A stretch of 64,000 nucleotides of DNA, from contig NZ_JAAVUV010000005.1 of NCBI RefSeq assembly GCF_018449635.1, positions 310,001 to 374,000 on the forward strand. The letters run 5' to 3'. Shown one piece after another: positions 56,734 to 64,000 of this stretch. Each line of letters begins with the position of its first letter. Position 1 is the stretch's first letter. A program made the translations under genes and the position numbers. The notes under the pieces were generated by a model. The model saw nothing but the letters and a program-made list of their open reading frames with translations, searched no databases and was not told where the DNA came from. The DNA is from Caballeronia sp. dw_276. GTDB lineage: Bacteria; Pseudomonadota; Gammaproteobacteria; Burkholderiales; Burkholderiaceae.

Positions 56734-57661
56734 ATCCTCCCGATACCACCAGCCGTTCCGGAGCCAGCACGCCCTCGCCGGCTCGGGCGACGCCAAGCAG
56801 GCGTTGTTCATCACGGGAATAGACGCGTACGCGAGCCGCATTTGCGGGCGCATTTGCGATATCCGCAAGCTTGAGCCGCTGACCTTGAGTGAAACGACGG
56901 CTGGAATCTGCGTCGAGATGAACGGCCGGGAACGTGGACAACAACGCGTCGACGGGCTGCAGCCAGCTATCACGTGCTTCAGGCGTGGCCTCGGAAAGCG
57001 TGTCCAGCGTCACCGCATGTTCAAGCGTCAACGTGCCCACACCTGTACGCCGCAGCGCCACCAGATGCGCTCCGCACCCCAGCTTCTCACCAATATCCTC
57101 AGCAAGCGTACGTACATACGTGCCCTTGCTGCACGTCACGCGAAACGTTACGTCCGGCAACGCGCACGCGATCATTTCCAGCGCAAGAATGCTCACGTGG
57201 CGCGCCTCGCGCTCGACCGTCTGCCCGGCGCGCGCATATTCGTACAACGGTTTGCCGTCGCGCTTGAGCGCTGAATACATCGGCGGGATTTGCGTGATTT
57301 CGCCTCGAAAAGCAGCCATCGCGGCGTGGATCGCGGCCTCGTCGCAAACGACTTCGCGCGTTTCTAACGCTTCGCCTTCCGCATCGCCCGTAGTCGTGCG
57401 AACGCCGAGGCGCATCGTGGCTTCGTAGGTTTTATCGGCTTCGAGCAAGTCCTGCGAAAACTTCGTCGCCTCGCCAAAGCACAACGGCAGCAAGCCGGTC
57501 GCAAGCGGATCCAGTGTGCCGGTATGCCCCGCTTTCTTCGCGAGATAAATTCGCTTGGCGCGAATTAGCGCGTCGTTGCTGGAAAGGCCAAGCGGTTTAT
57601 CGAGCAGCAACACGCCGTCGAGCAAACGACGCGGGATCTTCGGACGAACAGAACCGTTCAT
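56732..57661 (-). CDS. truB: TruB, tRNA pseudouridine-55 synthase
   Basis: The 309-residue protein has GVLLLDKPLGLSSNDALIRA and the catalytic motif GHTGTLDPLATGLLPLCFGE (Asp51), then EATMRLGVRTTTGDAEGE. The C-terminal PUA-like domain follows. It makes pseudouridine 55 in the T-arm of most tRNAs. It starts 3 bp after the rbfA stop, so the two are cotranscribed. Confidence 0.96.
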   Translation of the reverse strand: MNGSVRPKIPRRLLDGVLLLDKPLGLSSNDALIRAKRIYLAKKAGHTGTLDPLATGLLPLCFGEATKFSQDLLEADKTYEATMRLGVRTTTGDAEGEALETREVVCDEAAIHAAMAAFRGEITQIPPMYSALKRDGKPLYEYARAGQTVEREARHVSILALEMIACALPDVTFRVTCSKGTYVRTLAEDIGEKLGCGAHLVALRRTGVGTLTLEHAVTLDTLSEATPEARDSWLQPVDALLSTFPAVHLDADSSRRFTQGQRLKLADIANAPANAARVRVYSRDEQRLLGVARAGEGVLAPERLVVSGG

Positions 57662-57664
57662 TGA

Positions 57665-58060
57665 TCAAGCGCCCTTCTCGTCTTGCTCGGGCTCTTCGTC
57701 GTCCTTTGCGCGCGTGGAGTTGGCTTCATCGATCAGCTTCGACATTTCGACTGCACGCACGACGGTCTGATCGTAGTGGAAATGCAGCGTCGGCACCGTG
57801 TGAATATGCAAGCGCTTGAACAGCAGGTTGTGCAAATGGCCTGCCGCGTGATTCAGCCCGGCTTCGGTTTCCTTCGGATCGCCGGTGAGCGTTGTGAAGT
57901 ACACCTTCGCGTGCGCGTAGTCAGGCGTCAGTTCGACGCTCTGAAACGTCACCATGCCAATGCGCGGGTCTTTCACGTCACGCACCAGTTCGGCGAGATC
58001 GCGCTGGATCTGATCCGCAATCTGCACGTTGCGGTTGGGGGAAGTACGTTTCTTGGCCAT
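57665..58060 (-). CDS. rbfA: RbfA, 30S ribosome-binding factor
   Basis: The 131-residue protein has the KH-like RbfA fold: [20 protein letters not shown], then [20 protein letters not shown] and HAKVYFTTL. The C-terminal tail is acidic ([12 protein letters not shown]). RbfA matures the 5' end of 16S rRNA. The ATG at 58060 ([13 protein letters not shown]) is the usual start; an upstream extension would run through the infB terminator. Confidence 0.95.
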   Translation of the reverse strand: MAKKRTSPNRNVQIADQIQRDLAELVRDVKDPRIGMVTFQSVELTPDYAHAKVYFTTLTGDPKETEAGLNHAAGHLHNLLFKRLHIHTVPTLHFHYDQTVVRAVEMSKLIDEANSTRAKDDEEPEQDEKGA

Positions 58061-58100
58061 GATATTTCCGATAATTTGTGTATCGCCGGACGCCGCAAAT

Positions 58101-58136
58101 AAAAAGGGCGGAGCGGGCGTGAAGCCCACTCCGCCC
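58101..58136 (-). terminator. Terminator between infB and rbfA
   Basis: On the minus strand, GGGCGGAGTGGGC-TTCAC-GCCCGCTCCGCCC (13 bp, one GU pair) is followed by TTTTT. It lies 22 bp after the infB stop, so rbfA-truB may rely on readthrough or on a promoter close to rbfA. Confidence 0.88.
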
Positions 58137-58157
58137 TCGAGTCCAGCGATGAATCTT

Positions 58158-61145
58158 TTACAGCGTACGTGCGACTTCGGTCACTTCGAAGATCTCGAAC
58201 TGGTCGCCTTCGACCATGTCGTTGTAGTTCTTCAGCGAGATACCGCACTCGAAGCCCTGGCGCACTTCCTTCGCGTCGTCCTTGAAGCGCTTGAGCGAAT
58301 CGATTTCGCCCGTGTGGACAACCACGTTGTTGCGCAACACGCGAACCATCGAGTTCCGCTTGACCACGCCGTCGGTAACCATACAACCCGCGATCGCACC
58401 GATCTTCGGTACACGGATGATCTGGCGAACTTCGACCATACCCGTGATGACTTCGCGCTTCTCCGGCGAGAGCATGCCCGACATTGCCGCTTTAACTTCA
58501 TCCACAGCGTCATAGATGATGTTGTAGTAACGAATGTCGATACCGTTCGACTCCGCCACCTTGCGAGCCTGAGCATCCGCACGCGTGTTGAAGCCAATGA
58601 TGACCGCCTTCGATGCCGTCGCCAAGTTGACGTCCGACTCGCTGATCGCGCCAACCGCGCTGTGCACGATCTGCACACGCACTTCGTTGGTCGACAGCTT
58701 CTGCAACGATTGCACCAGCGCTTCCTGCGAACCTTGCACGTCGGCCTTGACGATCAACGGCAGATTCTGCACGTTGCCTTCCGTCATGGACTCCAGCATG
58801 TTTTCCAGCTTGGCGGCTTGCTGCTTCGCCAGCTTGACGTCGCGGAACTTGCCTTGACGGAACAACGCGATTTCGCGCGCCTTGCGTTCGTCCGGCAGGA
58901 CCATGACTTCTTCACCAGCGCCCGGCACTTCCGACAAACCTTGAATCTCGACCGGAATCGACGGACCTGCCGACTTGATCGGCTTGCCGGTTTCGTCGAG
59001 CATTGCCCGAACGCGACCAAAAGCCGTACCCGCCAGCACGATGTCGCCACGATTCAACGTACCCGACGTCACCAGGATGGTCGCAACCGGACCCTTGCCC
59101 TTGTCGAGCTTCGCTTCGATCACGAGACCCTTGGCAGGTGCATCGACCGGCGCCTTGAGTTCCATGACTTCGGCTTGCAGCGACAGGTTTTCCAGCAAGC
59201 TGTCGATACCAACGCCCGTCTTCGCCGACACTTCGATGAACGGCGAATCACCGCCGTACTCTTCCGGCACGACGCCTTCAGCGACCAGTTCCTGCTTCAC
59301 GCGCTCGGACGCCGCACCCGGCTTGTCGATCTTGTTGATCGCCACGACGATAGGCACGCCACCCGCCTTCGCGTGAGCGATGGCTTCCTTCGTTTGCGGC
59401 ATCACGCCGTCATCCGCTGCGACCACGAGAATCACGATGTCCGTTGCCTTCGCGCCGCGGGCACGCATGGCCGTGAAGGCCTCGTGACCCGGCGTGTCCA
59501 GGAACGTAATCACGCCGCGCGGCGTTTCCACGTGGTATGCGCCAATGTGCTGCGTAATCCCGCCCGCTTCACCCGATGCAACCTTCGCACGGCGAATGTA
59601 GTCGAGCAGCGAGGTCTTGCCGTGGTCGACGTGACCCATGACGGTGACGACCGGAGGACGCGGCAGGCGTTCGCCCACTTCTTCCTGCGTTTCGCCTTCG
59701 ACCAGCAGCGCTTCCGGATCGTCCAGCTTGGCCGCAACCGCGCTGTGACCCAGTTCTTCCACGACGATCATCGCGGTTTCCTGGTCCAGCACCTGATTGA
59801 TCGTGACCATCTGGCCGAGCTTCATCATCACCTTGATGACTTCCGAAGCCTTCACCGACATCTTGTGCGCGAGATCCGCCACCGATACCGTTTCCGGCAC
59901 GTGCACTTCGCGCACAACCGGTTCCGTCGGCGCCTGGAAGTTGGTCTGGTCCTGATGCTTGCCACGACCCTTCGGGCCGCCGCGCCAGCCGCGATCAACG
60001 CCGCCGCTGGTGTCGCCACGCGTTTTGATACCACGACGCTTGGCTGCATCGTCCTGCCAGCTGCTCTTGCCGCCGGCCTTCTTCTTGTCCGGCCCAAGCG
60101 ACGGAGCCGCCGTTGCCGGTGCGCCTGCAGCCGGCTTTTTCGCCGCTGCCGGGCGCGCCGGGGCCGAGCCTTCCGGACGCGCCGGCTTGTGCAGCGTGCC
60201 CTTTGCTTCCGCGGCCTTCACGCCTTCCGCCACCTTGGCGGCAGCAGCCGCTGCAGCCACGGCGGCCGGAGTCGGCTCGGCAGGCTTCGCCTGTTGAGCC
60301 TTGCGCGGCGTATTCATCATTTCGCGAATGGCGCGCGCTTCGGCTTCAGCCGCGGCACGGCGCTTTGCAATCTGGTCGTGCTCCGCGCGAGCCTTTTCGG
60401 TCGCGGCGCGAGCGGCGTCTTCCGCCTTCTTCGCAGCTTCGCGTTGAGCGGCGCGCTCGGCGGCGGCCTTCTCATCGACTTGCGGTGCAGCCACTTCAGC
60501 TTTCACAGGTTCGTCAGCCACGTTTTCCGTCTTCGATTCGGTACGCGTATCCTGACGAGCAGTCGCCGCAGCACGCGAGATCTCCGCGGCTTCCGCCTGA
60601 GCGGCAGCACGCTTCGCTTCTTCTTCCTCAGCGCGGCGGCGCTCGGCTTCAGCAGCCGCTTCGCGCGCAACACGCTCCGCCTCTTCGCGCTCGAAGCGCT
60701 CCTGGCGTTCCTTCAGTTCAAGCGCTTCTTTCTCAAGCAGCTCGGCAGCATGGCGCGCTTCTTCATCGCGACGCTGCAGTTCGGCTTCATCCACTTCGTC
60801 TTCGACGTGGTTCGCACCTTCGGCTACCTGTTCGACACCGCTCTGATCGCGCTGCACGAACACGCGCTTCTTGCGGACCTCGACCTGAATGGTGCGAGCT
60901 TTACCCGTAGAGTCGGACTGTTTGATTTCCGACGTATGCCGGCGGGTCAAAGTGATCTTGCGTTTGTCGGCGTCGGCGGAACCGTGCGACTTGCGCAAGT
61001 GTTCGAGCAGGCGCGACTTGTCCGTCTCGGACAAATCGTCATCCTCGCTCGCTTTCGTGACGCCAGCCGCCTGCAACTGCTCGAGCAGGACGCCCGCAGG
61101 CATTTTGAGTTCCGCGGCAAATTGGGCTACGTTGTTACTCGCCAT
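58158..61145 (-). CDS. infB: Translation initiation factor IF-2
   Basis: This 995-residue GTPase has the long beta-proteobacterial N-terminal half: an IF2-N domain at the start ([20 protein letters not shown]), then about 300 residues of Ala/Glu/Arg-rich coiled coil. The G-domain has [38 protein letters not shown] and [12 protein letters not shown]. The C-terminal part binds fMet-tRNA. An internal start for a shorter isoform is likely by analogy with E. coli but was not located. It lies downstream of nusA. Confidence 0.97.
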   Translation of the reverse strand: MASNNVAQFAAELKMPAGVLLEQLQAAGVTKASEDDDLSETDKSRLLEHLRKSHGSADADKRKITLTRRHTSEIKQSDSTGKARTIQVEVRKKRVFVQRDQSGVEQVAEGANHVEDEVDEAELQRRDEEARHAAELLEKEALELKERQERFEREEAERVAREAAAEAERRRAEEEEAKRAAAQAEAAEISRAAATARQDTRTESKTENVADEPVKAEVAAPQVDEKAAAERAAQREAAKKAEDAARAATEKARAEHDQIAKRRAAAEAEARAIREMMNTPRKAQQAKPAEPTPAAVAAAAAAAKVAEGVKAAEAKGTLHKPARPEGSAPARPAAAKKPAAGAPATAAPSLGPDKKKAGGKSSWQDDAAKRRGIKTRGDTSGGVDRGWRGGPKGRGKHQDQTNFQAPTEPVVREVHVPETVSVADLAHKMSVKASEVIKVMMKLGQMVTINQVLDQETAMIVVEELGHSAVAAKLDDPEALLVEGETQEEVGERLPRPPVVTVMGHVDHGKTSLLDYIRRAKVASGEAGGITQHIGAYHVETPRGVITFLDTPGHEAFTAMRARGAKATDIVILVVAADDGVMPQTKEAIAHAKAGGVPIVVAINKIDKPGAASERVKQELVAEGVVPEEYGGDSPFIEVSAKTGVGIDSLLENLSLQAEVMELKAPVDAPAKGLVIEAKLDKGKGPVATILVTSGTLNRGDIVLAGTAFGRVRAMLDETGKPIKSAGPSIPVEIQGLSEVPGAGEEVMVLPDERKAREIALFRQGKFRDVKLAKQQAAKLENMLESMTEGNVQNLPLIVKADVQGSQEALVQSLQKLSTNEVRVQIVHSAVGAISESDVNLATASKAVIIGFNTRADAQARKVAESNGIDIRYYNIIYDAVDEVKAAMSGMLSPEKREVITGMVEVRQIIRVPKIGAIAGCMVTDGVVKRNSMVRVLRNNVVVHTGEIDSLKRFKDDAKEVRQGFECGISLKNYNDMVEGDQFEIFEVTEVARTL

Positions 61146-61238
61146 TCATTCCTCTTGATGCAAGGACAGATTCCCTGCTGTTTGATCGGGGTCATGCGGC
61201 CAGCCGGCCGCGATATATCAGTGCGCCATGGTCATTTC

Positions 61239-62714
61239 TCACTGGAACCAGTGTTCACGTGCTTTCATGATCAACGCCTTAGCGGCATCCTCTTCAATAC
61301 TGGTCATTTCGACCAGCTCATCTACAGCCAGCTCCGCGAGGTCGTCGCGTGTCCGGATCTGATGTTCTTCGAGCTTCGCGTACAACTCGTCGGTCATGCC
61401 TTCGAGGCTCTTCAGGTCGAGCGCAATGCCTTCGACCTTCTCTTCATTCGCAATCGCCATTGTCAGAAGTGCGTCACGAGCGCGATTACGCAATTCGTGA
61501 ACAGTGTCTTCGTCGAAGGCTTCGATTTCGAGCATTTCGTTGAGCGGCACATACGCAATCTCTTCAAGGCTGGTAAAGCCTTCGTCGATGAGAATGTCAG
61601 CCACTTCTTCATCAACGTCGAGACGCGCCATGAACAGGCCGCGCAAGGTGCCACGCTCTTCGTTCTGCTTCAGCGCGGACTCGTCGGGCGTCATGATGTT
61701 GATCTGCCAGCCGGTCAGCTCGCTGGCAAGACGCACGTTCTGGCCGCTACGGCCGATGGCGACCGCCAGTTCATTCTCGTCCACGACGACGTCCATCGAA
61801 TGTTTTTCTTCATCGACGACGATCGACTGTACGGCAGCCGGCGCGAGAGCGCCGATCACGAACTGGGCGGGATCTTCCGACCATAGCACGATGTCGACGT
61901 TCTCGCCACCGAGCTCATTTCGCACCGCCTGCACCCGCGAACCACGAATTCCGACGCACGTACCGATCGGGTCGATGCGCTTGTCATAAGCGATCACCCC
62001 GATTTTCGCACGCACGCCAGGATCGCGCGCAGCCGCCTTGATTTCGAGCAGGCCCTGCTCGATTTCCGGCACTTCCATTTCGAACAGTTTCATCAGGAAC
62101 TCGGGCGCCGTGCGCGAGAGTTCGATCTGCGGGCCGCGCGCGGTACGGTCGACCTTCGCGATATAAGCGCGAACCCGGTCGCCAACACGCAGGTTTTCCT
62201 TCGGAATCAACTGGTCGCGGCGCAGGAGCGCTTCGACACGGCCCGATTCAACGATGAAATTACCCTTGTCCAGACGCTTGACCGCGCCGGTCATGATCTT
62301 TTCGCCGCGTTCCAGGAAGTCGTTCAGGATCTGCTCGCGCTCGGCGTCGCGAACCTTCTGAAGAATCACCTGCTTCGCGGCCTGTGCACCAATCCGGCCA
62401 AACTCGATGGACGGAATGGGTTGCTCGATGTATTCGTCAATCTGCGCGTCGGGCTTTTCTTCCTTCGCTTCGAACAACAGGATTTCCTGATCCGGCTCTT
62501 GCAGGCCGGCTTCGTCCGGCACCACTTTCCAGCGGCGGAACGTCTCGTGCTCGCCGCTTTCGCGGTCGATCGCCACGCGGATGTCCACGTCTTCCTCGAA
62601 CAGCTTCTTCGTTGCCGAAGCAAGCGCTGCTTCGAGCGCTGCGTACACCACGTCCTTGTTGACGTTCTTCTCGCGCGCCAGCGCATCCGCCAGCATCAAA
62701 ACTTCGCGACTCAT
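61239..62714 (-). CDS. nusA: Transcription termination/antitermination factor NusA
   Basis: The 491-residue protein has the NusA N-terminal RNA polymerase-binding domain ([20 protein letters not shown]), an S1 domain (about 135-200) and two KH domains (about 230-345, with [20 protein letters not shown], then [14 protein letters not shown]). Two C-terminal helix-hairpin acidic repeats end in [12 protein letters not shown]. It modulates pausing, termination and antitermination. It overlaps rimP by ATGA. Confidence 0.97.
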   Translation of the reverse strand: MSREVLMLADALAREKNVNKDVVYAALEAALASATKKLFEEDVDIRVAIDRESGEHETFRRWKVVPDEAGLQEPDQEILLFEAKEEKPDAQIDEYIEQPIPSIEFGRIGAQAAKQVILQKVRDAEREQILNDFLERGEKIMTGAVKRLDKGNFIVESGRVEALLRRDQLIPKENLRVGDRVRAYIAKVDRTARGPQIELSRTAPEFLMKLFEMEVPEIEQGLLEIKAAARDPGVRAKIGVIAYDKRIDPIGTCVGIRGSRVQAVRNELGGENVDIVLWSEDPAQFVIGALAPAAVQSIVVDEEKHSMDVVVDENELAVAIGRSGQNVRLASELTGWQINIMTPDESALKQNEERGTLRGLFMARLDVDEEVADILIDEGFTSLEEIAYVPLNEMLEIEAFDEDTVHELRNRARDALLTMAIANEEKVEGIALDLKSLEGMTDELYAKLEEHQIRTRDDLAELAVDELVEMTSIEEDAAKALIMKAREHWFQ

Positions 62715-63172
62715 TGTTTGCGGCTCCTAAAGTCAACTTTGGGGACGAGACGTGCTTTATCGAGGTCTGCGAGCGTGAAATCGAGCATCGCAGCGCCGCC
62801 GTCCTTCCCTTCGAATTCCAAACCGATCGACTCGCCGTCCGGTGCATGCAGGATGCCCCGGTACGACTTGCGCCCGTCCAGCGGCTTCTTCAATGTAATG
62901 GTGGCTTCGCTGCCTGCGAAGCGTTCGAAATCCGCCAATTTCTTGAGCGGACGATCGAGACCCGGCGACCCGACTTCAAGACGCGAGTAATCGATATTCT
63001 CCACTTCGAACAGATACTGAAGCTGACGTGTGACTTTCTCACAGTCTTCAATCGCGATTCCAGCGGGCTGGTCGATCGAGATACGCAGCAAACCGCCTCC
63101 CGCGCGCTCGATTTCAACAAGTTCGTAGCCCAGGCCAGAGACCGTGGTTTCGATGATTTCCGTCAGTTGCAC
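62711..63172 (-). CDS. rimP: RimP, 30S ribosome maturation factor
   Basis: The 153-residue protein most likely starts at a GTG (63172), giving [20 protein letters not shown], the usual RimP N-terminus. TTGGAG lies 8 bases upstream. A longer in-frame start at 63298 would read through the leader terminator and is rejected. The two-domain fold is visible: [20 protein letters not shown], then [20 protein letters not shown]. It assists early 30S assembly. Its stop overlaps the nusA start by 4 bp. Confidence 0.93.
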   Translation of the reverse strand: MQLTEIIETTVSGLGYELVEIERAGGGLLRISIDQPAGIAIEDCEKVTRQLQYLFEVENIDYSRLEVGSPGLDRPLKKLADFERFAGSEATITLKKPLDGRKSYRGILHAPDGESIGLEFEGKDGGAAMLDFTLADLDKARLVPKVDFRSRKQ

Positions 63173-63274
63173 AGTGAAAGACTCCAAGATGTTCGCGCGC
63201 TCCACGCCGAACACCTGCGGACCGCGCCTTGAGCCGGCGCATTCGTTACCCCGAGATGCTGAATCGAAAGCCCA

Positions 63275-63299
63275 AAAAAAAATGGGCGCAACGCCCATC
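63275..63299 (-). terminator. Intrinsic terminator in rimP-nusA-infB leader
   Basis: On the minus strand, ATGGGCG-TTG-CGCCCAT is followed by an uninterrupted run of T residues. It lies about 100 bp before the rimP start and about 60 bp after the -10 element. The T-run is followed by GGGC, which could pair with the GCCC of the stem's right arm as an alternative fold. Confidence 0.85.
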
Positions 63300-63358
63300 C
63301 TTCTGTACTGCGATCACATCCGGGCGGCGAAACAGTCACCATGCCCATCGACTTCGTG

Positions 63359-63387
63359 ATTTTAGCCATTTTTCGGGATAAACGCAA
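63359..63387 (-). promoter_or_regulatory. Sigma-70 promoter for rimP-nusA-infB
   Basis: On the minus strand, TTGCGT (63387-63382), a 17-bp spacer and TAAAAT (63364-63359) form a near-consensus promoter. Transcription would start near 63352, about 50 bp upstream of the leader terminator. Confidence 0.75.
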
Positions 63388-63550
63388 CCAATACGCCCCG
63401 TGTACAGGCGTTTGACGGCCATTTACAAGGCAAATCGAAGCTGTTTATCGCGGTTTCGCCGCACTTTCGCGCGCTTTCGTAATGGCAAAACCGCTTGCGC
63501 GAAATCACTGACACGCGAAGCAGGCGAGTCATTCCCGGCCGACGTTCTTT

Positions 63551-63592
63551 GTTGCGTCGTCGAACGAACATCATTCTGTTCGACGACGCAAC
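63551..63592 (-). repeat. 15-bp perfect stem-loop just after rluB
   Basis: GTTGCGTCGTCGAAC (63551-63565) and GTTCGACGACGCAAC (63578-63592) pair perfectly with a 12-nt loop. It begins 6 bp after the rluB stop. No T-tract follows, so it may protect the mRNA 3' end or act with Rho. Confidence 0.85.
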
Positions 63593-63598
63593 TATTGA

Positions 63599-64000
63599 TC
63601 AGCGGCCGCGCGTGCGATTGCGCGGCGCCGGACGCGCTCCGTCGCGGCCCGGTCCGCCACGAGCATTGCCGCCGTTGCCTTGCGGACCCGCGCCCGCGCC
63701 GCCTTGACGGCCGCCCTGGCCGGAGCGTTTGCCGCCGGCATTTGCCGGGCGTCCGCCCGGTGCGCCGTTGCCGCCCATGCCCGGACCGCCCGGAGGACGG
63801 CTGCCGCGCGGACCGCCAGCCGATCCACCCGGCCGCGGCAACGCACGGTTTCCATTCGCTTCGCCACCGGCACGGTTGCCGTTTGGTTCGCGGCCGCCAT
63901 TGCTGCCGCGTGCGCCATAACCGCCACCGGCGCCATTGCCGTTACCGGCGAAACCACCGCCGCCAAAGCCGCCCGGCGCGCCACGTCGGCCGCCGGCGCC
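63599..64000 (-). CDS. rluB: RluB C-terminal glycine-rich tail (partial)
   Basis: This is the 3' end (133 residues visible) of a gene that continues past the window. The frame ends in RPAPRNRTRGR and is rich in Gly, Asn, Arg and Pro (GGFGGGGFAGNGNGAGGGYG, RALPRPGGSAGGPRGSRPPG). The position directly upstream of rimP and the basic Gly-rich tail match the 23S rRNA pseudouridine synthase RluB of Burkholderiaceae. The catalytic part is outside the window, so the identity rests on synteny and tail composition. A competing open frame in the same place is Ala-rich and is a shadow. Confidence 0.7.
   Translation of the reverse strand, partial: GAGGRRGAPGGFGGGGFAGNGNGAGGGYGARGSNGGREPNGNRAGGEANGNRALPRPGGSAGGPRGSRPPGGPGMGGNGAPGGRPANAGGKRSGQGGRQGGAGAGPQGNGGNARGGPGRDGARPAPRNRTRGR

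Larger units (their letters stand above)
63173..63598. other. Leader and intergenic region rluB / rimP
   Basis: This 426-bp gap contains, in minus-strand order, a long stem-loop after rluB, the sigma-70 promoter and the leader terminator. No tRNA gene is present, although E. coli has metY at this place. Confidence 0.7.

Noticed and set aside
61146..61238. tRNA or small RNA in the nusA-infB gap, and metY-like tRNA in the rimP leader
   Set aside because: No cloverleaf could be drawn in either place.
58029..61886. Very long open frame (1285 codons) on the plus strand opposite infB and the end of nusA
   Set aside because: It mirrors the codon structure of infB/nusA, is dominated by His/Arg/Leu as expected of a high-GC antisense frame, crosses the infB terminator, and has no ribosome site. 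It is a shadow.
63592..63984. Ala/Arg-rich minus-strand frame at the window end
   Set aside because: It overlaps the Gly/Arg/Pro-rich RluB-type tail in another frame; the tail frame is open to the window edge and has the expected basic end.

Overview
The window looks like a chromosomal segment of a beta-proteobacterium of the Burkholderiaceae, most likely Paraburkholderia or Caballeronia. This rests on high GC content, on recognisable block orders (rluB-rimP-nusA-infB-rbfA-truB and odhA-odhB-odhL-zapE, both on the minus strand), and on a Burkholderia-type tad locus. No rRNA, tRNA, CRISPR array, prophage or intact insertion sequence was seen. The assignment is inference from gene content, not from a search.

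Positions 1-12,800 hold mixed accessory metabolism and transport: a HEAT-repeat DNA-alkylation-repair-like protein, a LysR regulator divergent from a TauE/SafE exporter, a possible 30-residue membrane peptide, an RlpA-like protein, an MdeB-like paralogue of pyruvate dehydrogenase E1 divergent from an Lrp/AsnC regulator, a MarR regulator, an HPP-CBS membrane protein divergent from a ClC-CBS chloride channel, and an MFS carrier.

Positions 12,890-19,993 are a fatty-acid module: a PsrA-like TetR regulator with operator-like repeats before it, then FadE-type acyl-CoA dehydrogenase, FabG4-type ketoreductase, MaoC/HtdX-type hydratase and a thiolase. The last three genes are joined by ATGA overlaps. 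Together they supply a complete beta-oxidation-like spiral. A DUF1571 protein, a 79-residue winged-helix-like protein and a SurE nucleotidase follow.

Positions 22,512-35,860 are a complete Tad (Flp, type IVc) pilus locus on the minus strand: flp pilin, prepilin peptidase, TadE, CpaB/RcpC, secretin RcpA/CpaC, TadZ, TadA, TadB, TadC, TadD, a DUF3613 protein, TadG, and a sigma-54 activator. Across a 788-bp AT-rich intergenic region lies a divergent gene for a 617-residue glycine-rich repeat lipoprotein. It has a near-consensus sigma-54 promoter and a cluster of GTTACG boxes upstream. It is followed by an orphan FhaC/ShlB-type (TpsB) outer-membrane transporter and a DUF2147 protein. The sigma-54 activator / Tad pilus / surface lipoprotein / orphan TpsB set is the best candidate here for an undescribed functional unit.

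Positions 41,330-64,000 are mostly housekeeping: a transposase-derived small protein, zapE, the 2-oxoglutarate dehydrogenase genes odhL-odhB-odhA, typA/bipA, a MarR-OMF-EmrA-EmrB multidrug efflux operon on the plus strand, then truB, rbfA, infB, nusA and rimP, and the 3' end of rluB. The rimP-nusA-infB unit has a clear sigma-70 promoter followed by an intrinsic terminator before the first gene, which suggests leader attenuation.
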